From Clytia hemisphaerica (taxonomy: Eukaryota; Cnidaria; Hydrozoa; Leptothecata; Clytiidae): 64,000 bases of DNA. This document shows positions 35,101 to 43,135 of the stretch, piece by piece. Where the stretch lies: positions 434,001 through 498,000 of the forward strand of contig CACVBU010000032.1 in the NCBI GenBank assembly GCA_902728285.1. The letters are read 5' to 3'. Each line of letters starts with the position of its first letter. The stretch's first letter is position 1. The position numbers were made by a program, and so were the translations under genes. Below the pieces are notes generated by a model, which was not told the origin of the DNA, ran no database searches, and saw only the letters and a list, made by a program, of their open reading frames with translations.

Positions 35101-38100
35101 CTGTCCCATGAAGTGTTCGACTGTTTGCTCACATCGACATTCGGGGTGAGTTAGTTTTCACCTCTTAACTCCACTTACAAGCCATTCAAAATAAATGTGA
35201 TTATTTTGAATGGCTTGTAATAAAAGTTTCTTTTCCCGCCAGAGCTCACGTTGCAGATTGAAACCCTATCATTTCAATTTCTAGTTTAGTTTCATCATTG
35301 ATGTTTGGCCATAGGCTCATCTCTTCTTCATGCTTAATTCAACTTCTAACGCTTCCAAAACGAACTGTAGTTATTTATATTTTCACGTGTAAAAAAATCA
35401 GTATTGATCATCCAATTTATCAAAAAAAGCTGATTTACTTCTCTTTCAAAGAAAAGGAGGTGATGATATTTATACAATAAGCGTAGAGCCGTGAACCAAT
35501 TACTGAAGTTTATTAAGAGTAATTTATTTTCTTCAGGTTGACGATTCACTCAACTTCAGTTGAGCTACAATCTGACAATGTCTGTGTGTGTGTCTGTGTG
35601 TCTGTGTGTGTGTCTGTCTGTCTGTCACAAAAACTTTAGGGCAGCCTGGAGACTTCAAAAATGCTTGGATTTGGTTGATATTTGGCACACTTGTTCCTTG
35701 GGTGAATATCTGGGGGTGTTTTTTTCATTTTTTGAAAATTTTGATTTTTGGGGCCTGGGGACGAGTTTTTCGCCAAAACGAGGCTAAAACTTTGGGGCAG
35801 CCTGGAGGCTTCAAAAATGGTCGGATTTGGCTGAAATTTGGCACACTTGTTCCTTGGGTAAATATCTGGGGGTGTTTTTTTCACTTTTTGTAAATTCTGA
35901 TTTTTGGGGCCTGGGGACGAGTTTTTCGCCAAAACGAGGCTAAAACTTTGGGGCAGCCTGGAGGCTTCAAAAATGGTCGGATTTGGCTGAAATTTGGCAC
36001 ACTTGTTCCTTGGGTAAATATCTGGGGGTGTTTTTTTCACTTTTTGTAAATTCTGATTTTTGGGGCCTGGGGACGAGTTTTTCGCCAAAACGAGGCTAAA
36101 ACTTTGGGGCAGCCTGGAGACTTCAAAAATTGTTCGATTTGGCTGAAATTTTGCACACTTGTTCCTTGGGTGAATATCTGGGGATGTTTTTTTCATTTTT
36201 TCAAAATTTTTTATTTTTGGGGCCTGCGGACGAGTTTTTCACCAAAACGAGGCTAAAACTCTGGGGCAGCCTGAAGACTTCAAATATTGTTCGATTTTGC
36301 TGAAATTTTGCACACTTGTTCCTTGGGTCCTTGGGTGAATATCTGGGGTTTCATTTTTCATTTTTCAAAATTTTTGATTTTTGGGGCCTGGGGACGAGTA
36401 TTTCGCCAAAACGAGGCTAAAACCTTTGGGCAGCCTGGAGACTTAAAAAATTGTCAGATTTGGCTTAAATTTGGCACACTTATTCCTTTGATGAATATCT
36501 TGGGGTCTACAATTGGGCCTATAAATAACTTGAAGCTACTGAAGTTGAGCCCAGTGCGTTGCGCACGTTCGACTATTTATTAAGAGTAATTTATTTTCTT
36601 CAGGTTGACGATTCAAAGAAGAGGGAGGCAATAGAAGAATGGCACGAAAGACTTTCTACATTTCGTAAGTATCCAACTTCAATTTTTCCTTTGTTACTAC
36701 GATCAAAGCACATATTATTTACACGTATTCGACCTTGATTTTGTGTTGCTTTTGTTTGTGCTTCAAAGGGTTTCCAAACATTGAACTGTGAGGAATTAAT
36801 ACACATTTTTGGGCTGGAGTTGCTAAAGATTTTCATGATTTTAGCCAAAAAGTTGCTTACTCTCGGGTACCTAATACTTTAGGCGTACAAATTTTCGCGA
36901 GCAGAAACTTTCGCGATTTTCGCGAATTTTGGCCCTTTTCGCGAAAGTAAATGTCTTTAAAAATTCTAGGAAGGGCATTCGCGAAAGATTATGCTCGCGA
37001 AAAATTCTTGATAAAATAGAAAATCTGTAAAACTTCAAACTTTAAATAAAATGGAACTTTTCTGGCATTTTTTAGCCTGCTAAAAGACTAATAAGTCAAA
37101 GGACAAATGTTTCAAGCCAATCCACGAAGTATTTGTCCCTATCTAAGCCATTTTTTCATGTGAAAATTCTCAATTTTACGTCTTTATTCGCGAAAGTTTA
37201 TGCCCGCGAAAAATATTTTTTCGTTAAATTCGCGAAAGTAAATGTCGTGAATTTCGCGATTTTTCGTCCTCGCGAAAGTTTCTGCTCGCGAAAGATTGTA
37301 CGCCTAAAGTAGCCCCCCCCCCGCTAATTAATTTTTCGAAAATTTTCCACCCAGGACATTCTTATTCCAACCCCCCCCCGCTTATTAATTTTTGGGAAGA
37401 TGATTTCAAATTCCCTCTTTTGTCCTAATTCTGCTGTATTAGCCTCATTTTCAAAATTTTCCACCCAGGACATTTTTATTCCAACCCCCCCGCTTATTAA
37501 GTTTTGAGATTTTTTCCAACCCCCCCCCCCCGCTTATTCCAAAGCCCCCGGCTATTAGGTACCCGAGAGTATGCATTTTGAGCCAAAATTGCTTAGCGGC
37601 TCCAAAAAATTTCACTTATTACTTCATTTTATGCCCAAAATACCTCAAATTAGGCGAATGATAAAAAAGGTTTTGTTTCCGGAATGCGGGTGAAGGAAAA
37701 AAGTTATCATGCGGCCGGCCGGAAAATAATTTTTTTTTGCTATTTTTAATAATTTATGGCTAATTGAAATAGAGTTTAAGAATAACTTTTATGTATAAAT
37801 ACAGCATAAATTATGCCCTAAATTACAACAAGTACGGACTACTAACGAACGAAAGTTTGCGGCCGGGTCAGAAAATTTTTTTTTTTCACCCGGCCGGTTT
37901 CCGGAAACAAGAAATTTTTTTTGTTTCGCCTTAGGTAGGCAATTTGATGCCAATTTAGGCAAAATAATTCTGATTTTCAAGGTAATATTGGTTGCTTTTT
38001 AGTTCATACTCAGTATGGGCTATGGTTGATAAGCCAAGTTGCTTCATTCTTTGGCCATTTTCAGGGCTGATGAAAAACTGAGTATATTTATGACTATTAT

Positions 38101-38223
38101 TTTTCCAACACAGTGAACGCCAATGAAAGCGTGCGTTTGAAAGACTTACTACTGCAACACGCAGACATCGATTCCACGCAACTTAAAGACGAGGGAGAAA
38201 CCATGATATGCGGTGACTATTAA
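26156..38223 (+). CDS. LIM - RapGAP - BTB/BACK-like fusion protein
   Basis: Coding exons: 26156 (or 26219)-26844, 27143-27323, 27522-27806, 29553-29705, 29902-29973, 30252-30338, 30564-30676, 30966-31010, 31284-31405, 31889-31946, 33688-33973, 34182-34364, 34765-34836, 35041-35145, 36604-36664, 38114-38223. All phases agree: 852 residues from ATG 26219 or 873 from 26156. Numbering from 26219: LIM zinc ligands C10, C13, H29, C32, C35, C38, C57, H60. A Rap-GAP domain (about 260-470) has [19 protein letters not shown] and [14 protein letters not shown], where N373 matches the Asn thumb of Rap1GAP. A BTB fold (about 550-725) has [20 protein letters not shown] and [16 protein letters not shown], split by a Ser/Thr/Asn-rich insert. 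A BACK-like tail follows. Predicted role: GTP hydrolysis on Rap, with BTB dimerisation or cullin-type contacts. The BTB part recalls the insect serine-enriched (gprs) protein. The start and exon 1 acceptor (possibly 26210/26211) are unsure. Confidence 0.88.
31441..31666 (-). mobile_element. tRNA-derived SINE with 11-bp target duplication
   Basis: Read on the minus strand, the right part gives a tRNA-like head: 'agtgcagtggtagagcatc' (A box) and 'gtgggttcaaacctc' (B box), about 40 bases apart. The body of about 160 bases continues leftward. The direct repeat TCCCTGCGATT at 31430-31440 and 31667-31677 flanks it exactly, as expected for retroposition. It sits in the intron after the exon ending 31405. 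The cloverleaf is imperfect, so it is not a functional tRNA gene. Confidence 0.85.
32033..33592 (+). mobile_element. G-run MITE split by a LINE insertion
   Basis: The left half (32033-32211) starts TACTCTTAGGTTCCAAATAA and runs to 'gacagctgaaaatatt'. The right end (about 33536-33592) resumes with 'ttattaggtctggaaaattt' and 'aaaaatcaacaagc' and finishes CTAAGAGTA. The missing middle is occupied by a minus-strand LINE. All lie in the intron between the exons ending 31946 and starting 33688. Confidence 0.75.
32212..33535 (-). pseudogene. LINE reverse transcriptase, 5'-truncated and frameshifted
   Basis: The minus-strand frame from about 33535 to 32628 encodes a non-LTR reverse transcriptase: [38 protein letters not shown] and the catalytic FADDT (Phe for the usual Tyr). 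A second frame, 32585-32316, holds the usual C-terminal tail ([25 protein letters not shown]). A frame break between 32628 and 32585 separates them. The endonuclease and 5' region are missing. The 3' tail toward 32212 is a short simple repeat ('cttgttacttgtgttact' on the plus strand). It is dead as it stands, but relatively recent given the long open palm. Confidence 0.9.
35509..35548 (+). repeat. 40-bp direct repeat, left copy (duplicated splice acceptor)
   Basis: Identical to 36576-36615. It contains the polypyrimidine tract, 'ttcttcag' acceptor and the first 12 bases (GTTGACGATTCA) of the exon that really begins at 36604. If this left copy were used, the frame would read VDDSLNFS and stop at once. 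Confidence 0.9.
35549..36575 (+). mobile_element. Helentron/HINE-like tandem-repeat element
   Basis: It starts with CTCAACTTCAGTTGAG, itself palindromic. A (TGTG/TGTC)n microsatellite follows at 35580-35628, then six tandem units of about 156 bases (from 35641, 35798, 35953, 36109, 36266 and 36430), each with 'gcagcctggagacttcaaa' and 'ggcacacttgttccttggg'. Near the right end are ACTGAAGTTGAG, the inverse of the left terminus, and the hairpin GTGCGTTGCGCAC. Short inverted ends, a microsatellite, a tandem core and a 3' hairpin are the layout of DINE/HINE/pearl elements. The 40-bp flanking duplication is not expected for that class. The 186-residue minus frame is an artefact of the period. Confidence 0.75.
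36576..36615 (+). repeat. 40-bp direct repeat, right copy (functional acceptor)
   Basis: Identical to 35509-35548. Its last 12 bases are the start of the RapGAP-BTB exon 36604-36664. The pair flanks the HINE-like element. Confidence 0.9.
36858..37571. mobile_element. Outer inverted-repeat element of a nested pair
   Basis: The ends TACTCTCGGGTACCTAATA and TATTAGGTACCCGAGAGTA are exact inverted copies, resembling the G-run MITE termini. The right part has 'ccccccccgcttattaattt' motifs, reading as the G-run family on the other strand. A second complete element (36875-37311) lies at its left end. All are in the last intron of the RapGAP-BTB gene. Confidence 0.8.
36875..37311. mobile_element. Inner MITE with TTCGCGAAA motifs
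   Basis: The ends TACTTTAGGCGTACAA and TTGTACGCCTAAAGTA are perfect inverted copies bounded by TA. The interior carries about ten copies of TCGCGAAA or TTCGCGA in both orientations, so long hairpins are possible. It is inserted just inside the outer element. Confidence 0.85.
37646..37944. mobile_element. MITE, CCGGAAAC family (0.3 kb)
   Basis: The left arm 'ttttgtttccggaatgcggg' and the right arm 'cggccggtttccggaaacaa' are inverted. Outer flanks 'caaattaggcgaa' and 'ttcgccttaggtaggcaatttg' extend the inversion loosely. CGGCCGG islands match the 20514-21366 copy. Confidence 0.7.
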
Positions 38224-38605
38224 TATTATTTATTATTTTGACCATCGAATTTCGTGAAAAACGGGAACGGTATTAAACCCATGCTATTACTCCTATTTTA
38301 CCTCCTTTTTCTTTTAGAGAACAAGCTTTCGATACCTGATTGATTGAAGATTAAATCAAAAGTTTCCAAAGGAAATCGCTCAGTTATTTGCACTTTTATT
38401 CTGCTTTTAAAAGGGTCCCGCGTTTTTAATATTTTTATCCGTCCTTGCTTTGCTTTTATTTAGAACATGTTGTCGTTTTGCTATATGAAAATATATTTTT
38501 TATGATCAGGCGTCCTTTTAATGTTAGTATCTCTTTACGGCGCTTACATGTAATATTAAAATTCGTGATAATGTGTAAGTTTCATAAAATATATACATGA
38601 AGCAA

Positions 38606-38611
38606 AATAAA
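38606..38611 (+). terminator. Candidate poly(A) signal of the RapGAP-BTB gene
   Basis: An AATAAA hexamer lies about 385 bases past the stop at 38223. It is the first good hexamer I noticed downstream. Confidence 0.35.
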
Positions 38612-38992
38612 GGCCAATTCTCGGGGTTTTTTGGGTGAAAAGAAAAAGACGAAAACTACGGATACTTATATCGGGAATTATCTTTACTCCACGTTGTTTT
38701 CTTCTTCAATATTCGGAAATGCTTTTCTATGATTCGAAAAAAAGTCATTATTGACAGTAACGTTGGCTAGCAGATATTTTAAGCTTTTATTGCTATTCTT
38801 TGGGGTTCCTAATTCATGCCAATACTATAGCAATCAAATGCATCTAAAACGAGGCATCTGGAGAAGAAGAACAAAATGTAAAGTCAAATAATAGTAAATT
38901 AGCTGATCTCTGTATTTCTTTATATTTTTGTCTATTCACCCTTGGCTTTTTACCCTTAGTATTTATTATGACTTGATTGACAGTCAGGAGTA

Positions 38993-39416
38993 ATACCTTA
39001 AACAAGGCGTATACCTTGTTCAAGTAAGAATTCAAAATTTCTATTGTTTGATACTTCCTATTTAGGAAGTAGTGGGAATATTTTCCAAACTAGGAAAAAG
39101 GGCACTCTCTCGTCTATACTATTGGAAAGAGCACGAAAAACTGAATTCCCATGGTGATTTTTAGAAAATTCCACAGCCGGAATTGATCACAATCTTCAAT
39201 TTTAAAACAACCTTAAAGTCCAGTCTACATGAAACGAAATCAGCTTTTTTAAAGGGTGTACACAAAAAATACAAAACAATTTAAAATGGTACCCGACGTT
39301 TTTTCAAGAAATCTTTAAAAATACCTTGAACAAGGTACCCCTACCTTAAACAAGGTATATGCATGTACCTTGTTTAAGGTACATCCTAAACAAGGTATAC
39401 GCCTTGTTTAAGGTAT
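38993..39416. mobile_element. MITE with ACCTTGTTTAAGGT palindromic ends
   Basis: The left end ATACCTTAAACAAGGCGTAT is inverted at the right (ATACGCCTTGTTTAAGGTAT ending 39416). Further copies of 'accttgtttaaggta' cluster at 39320-39400. The terminal repeats are themselves near-palindromic. Intergenic. Confidence 0.75.
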
Positions 39417-39571
39417 CAGCTCGTTACTTTAGTATTAATTTTCTTATTATATATGTCATATATTTATAAGATCTATTTGTTTACAGTTTTATTACTATTT
39501 ACTCTTTTGTTTTTTAAGAAAATTTTTTATTTATAAAGACATGAAATATAAAAATAAAAGCAAATTATTTT

Positions 39572-40932
39572 TGGACCTACCTCCGGGTGCCCCGGTGGAT
39601 GTTCTATAAATTAACCCATGTCCGTCCGTTCGTTCGTCGTTCGTCCGTCCGTCTGTTACCAGCTTTTCTCAGGATTGGCTCATTAGTTTTTTCTGATTTT
39701 TTGCACAATGATGCAAAATGGCAATGCCCAGAACGTGACGGAGCCCGATTTTTGAGAAAAAATTTATTTGGGCAAATTTGGGCCAAAAACTACCTAAAAA
39801 TAGGGTTTTTGGACTTTGTGCAAAATCCTGTCATTACTTTTTTCTGATTTTTTGTACAAAGATGGAGGGCAAGATTCTCTAAAGAATGGCTGAAGTGGTT
39901 TTTCCTGGAAAATTCTTATTCGCCTTAAAAAACGGATTTTCGTATTTTGGGGGAAATTCCCTTTAACCAAATAAGAAAATATAGCTTTTCTCAATGTTGA
40001 CTCGTTATTTTTTTCTGATTTTTTGCACAATGATGCAAAATGACAATGCCTAAAATGTGTCGGAGCCCGATTTTCGAAAAAAAATATATTTGGGCAAATT
40101 TGGGCCAAAAACTGCCTAAAAATAGGGTTTTTTGGACTTTGTGCAAAATTCTGTCATTACTTTTTTCTGATTTTTTGTACAAAGATGGAGGGCAAGATTC
40201 TCTAAAGAATGGCTGAAGTGGTTTTTCCCGGAAAATTCTTATTCGCCTTAAAAAACGGATTTTCGTATTTTGGGGAAATTCCCTTTAACCAAATAAGAAA
40301 ATATAGTTTTTCTCAAAGTTGACTCATTATTTTTTTCTGATTTTTTGTACAATGATGCAAAATGGCAATGCCTAAAGTGTGACGGAGCCCGATTTTCGAA
40401 AAAAAAATATATTTGGGCAAATTTGGGCCAAAAACTGCCTAAAAATAGGGTTTTTTGGACTTTGTGCAAAATCCTGTCATTACTTTTTTCTGATTTTTTG
40501 TACAAAGATGGAGGGCAAGATTCTTCAAAGAATGGCTGAAGTGTTTTTTCCTGGAAAATTCTTATTCGCCTTAAAAAACGGATTTTCGTATTTTGGGGAA
40601 ATTCCCTTTAACCAAATAAGAAAATATAGCTTTTCATAATGTTGACTCATATTTTTTTTCTGATTTTTTGCACAATGATGCAAAATGACAATGCCCAAAA
40701 TGTGACTGAGCCAGCTTTTTAAGGAAAATTTTTTTGGGCAAATTTGGGGCAAAAACAGCTTAAAAGGTTTTTTGGGTCTGGATGGTTTAAGTGATTTTCG
40801 TATTTGGGGACATTCCTTTTTACCATTTTACATTATTCAACACACAAGCTTTATTTTTCCATTCTGAATTTTTGTACAATTATTGTCACTTTTTTCTTAT
40901 TTTCATCTGATTTTTATCATTAGGTAGGTCCA
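39572..40932 (+). mobile_element. Tandem-repeat element with tetranucleotide microsatellite
   Basis: The ends TGGACCTACCT and AGGTAGGTCCA are inverted. After the left end comes a (GTCC/GTTC)n tract at 39620-39657. About three and a half tandem units of roughly 320 bases follow, each containing 'tttctgattttttgcacaat', 'gggcaaatttgggccaaaaa' and 'aagatggagggcaagattct'. The layout parallels the 35549-36575 element with a different unit. Open frames across it are by-products. Confidence 0.75.
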
Positions 40933-41602
40933 TTCAGCATGTTGCTTGTTTTTATTAATTCAGAACTTAATTATTGAAAAATATTTTGAGTAGAAAATTG
41001 GGAAGAGCTGGAGTTTTTATAAGATGTTTCACTCATTGGTCATCTAAAGTAATAGAGACGTTCTTTAGAAAAAGTAGCAAAATTATTGTTTTATAATATG
41101 TTTACCAACCAACTGAACTAAATTTATCAAATAAGAACTTGTAAAAAACCCACAATCATGGTCAAAATCTTATTTTACTTTTTGACATTTGGGAGTTTGG
41201 GCGAGAAAGTCGATTTTGGGCAATTTCTTAAATTTTGTCGGATATTTTAATTTGGCACGGGTTGATAGACTTCAAGGCTATATTTTGAGCCTTGCTGGAC
41301 CATTTTTAAAGTCTAGCGTTAAAACTCTACCATTCCAATGTTCCAACCCGGGAAGGAAATTTTTTTTCTAATATATTACGACTATGATTGCAGCTTGACG
41401 CAGAAAATTTGGTAAAATTCAGAATCTTTATTCCTTTAGGTCCCTTCTTCTCAAATTTTAGTCAGGCGAGAAGAGTTGCCTTTTCCTTTTAACTAATCGT
41501 AAGTGGATAACCGTCGACACATTTTAACGTACGAAAATAACGTCATCCAAAAAGTTTGAAAATTGTTCATGAAATTTTTCAAAAATGGTAAATCTGCATC
41601 AC
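40933..41602. other. Intergenic, nothing recognised
   Basis: A+T-rich sequence without inverted ends, tandem repeats or exon signals that I can support. Confidence 0.4.
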
Positions 41603-41868
41603 TACTCTTAGGTGCCAAATAAACGGGGGGGGGGGTGGAAAATTTTCGAATTTTAATAAACGGGGGGGATCTAATTGCCGGGGGAGTTGGAAATTGTACT
41701 TCTGAAACCCCAAAAATAAGGTAAGTATAGGCTAAAATCAGGCTATTAAGAGCAAAATAAGGGGCCTTCTCTTTGACAGCTGAAAATATTCTTAAGAATT
41801 AATAAACGGGGGTCCTTATAAGGTACGGGGGGGGGGGACTTTTCGAAAAATTAACAAGCGAAGAGTAA
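41603..41868 (+). mobile_element. G-run MITE copy, right end damaged
   Basis: It starts TACTCTTAGGTGCCAAATAA with 11 G, and the interior matches 42627-42920 closely. The right terminus is cut short after 'ttaacaagcg' and 'aagagtaa', where the next foldback element begins. Confidence 0.85.
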
Positions 41869-42551
41869 CTAAAGTCTGTTCACGATAAGTGTGCACTCAT
41901 TTTTCTTTTACCTATAACTTTTGAAGGAATTCTTCAATCTTTATAAATTTGGTATCGTTGGAAAGATATTTGTGAGTGGAACAATTTGAAATAAAAAAGT
42001 CTTTAAAAAAATTCTAAAAACGAAAATGAAAATGAAGAAGAAAAAAATGAAGATCTTGTAGAGAAGTGCTATAACTTTCATTTTCATTGGAGAGATTTTT
42101 TAATCTTAGGAGGTCATCACTGTGAAAAAATTTTGCAAAAATATTTATTCAAGATAAAGTTATGATACAAAGTTTATAAGTGATTGACCCCAAAAAACAG
42201 CAGAAAACAGGAGAAAACAGCGTTTTTAGACGTCAATCAGCTTATAACTTTGTTTGATATCTTTTGACTGAATGATTATTTTTGAGAAATTTTTTCATAG
42301 TGATGACGTTCGATAATCAAGGATTTGCTTCAGTGAAAATGATAGTTATAGCACTTTTCTACAAGATCTTCATTTTTTTCTTCTTCATTTTCATCTTCAT
42401 TTTTAGAACTTTTTTATCGATTTTTTTACTCCAAATTGTTCCACTCACTAATATCTTTTCAATGATACCAAATTTATAAAGATTGAAGAATTCCTTCAAA
42501 AGTTATAGGTAAATGAAAAAAGAGTGCACACTTATCGTGAATAGACTTTAG
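41869..42551. mobile_element. Foldback element, about 330-bp imperfect arms
   Basis: The left end CTAAAGTCTGTTCACGATAA is mirrored by the right end TTATCGTGAATAGACTTTAG. Matching continues inward: 'ttcaatctttataaatttgg' against its inverse near 42470, 'gaagatcttgtagagaagtg' against 42350-42370, and 'ataaagttatgatacaaag' against 42240. Almost the whole 683 bases is one hairpin. It ends 585 bases before the USP start codon. Confidence 0.85.
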
Positions 42552-42626
42552 CCAAATTTGCTGAATTTGGGCGGGAGGCTATAAATTGAACTTTTCACCT
42601 TTTTTGAAAAAAATATTCCCCGATAT

Positions 42627-42920
42627 TACTCTTAGGTTCCAAATAAACGGGGGGGGTTGGAAAATTTTCTAGATTTTAATAAACGGGGGGGACCTAATTG
42701 CCGGGGGGGTTGGAAATTGTACTTCTGAAACCCAAAAATAAGGTAAAAATAAGCTAAAATCGGGCTATTTAGAGCAAAATAAGGGGCCTTCTCTTTGACA
42801 GCTGAAAATATTCTTAGAGATTAATAAACGGGGGGTCCTAATAAGGTCCGGGGGGGTTGGAAAATTTTCGAAAAATTAACAAGCGGGGGGGGGGGCCCGT
42901 TTATTTGGAACCTAAGAGTA
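42627..42920 (+). mobile_element. G-run MITE, complete reference copy (294 bp)
   Basis: It starts TACTCTTAGGTTCCAAATAA and ends with the exact inverse at 42920, including TA on both sides. Inside are five runs of 6-10 G with the repeated phrase 'aataaacggggg', plus 'gagcaaaataaggggccttc'. No coding capacity. It is the best copy for defining the family. Confidence 0.9.
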
Positions 42921-43135
42921 CCGAGTTCTATTTCGGGTTTTAAATCTTTTTCGTGATCCTTGAACAAGAAGCCGCTCGAATCCAGTCGTCTTTAACAAGT
43001 ACGATACTTTGTGCTTAAATCATGGGAGATATTCCAGTAGGAGACGACTGCATTTGGACATCTTGGACGAGTTGGTTTATTTTTTACATCTCTCAGCTCA
43101 GTCAGGAGGATCTTCAAGTTTCACAAAGAATAACG

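Noticed and set aside
35636-36196. 186-residue minus-strand frame with repeated [18 protein letters not shown]-like segments
   Set aside because: The repeat unit is about 156 bases, a multiple of three, and lacks stops in that register. Other registers are open too, and it lies inside a mobile element.
43022-43135. Upstream in-frame ATG for the USP gene
   Set aside because: It adds 38 residues (MGDIPVGDDCIW...) not expected in the UspA fold. The ATG at 43136 gives the usual N-terminus. Transcript or peptide data would be needed to overturn this.
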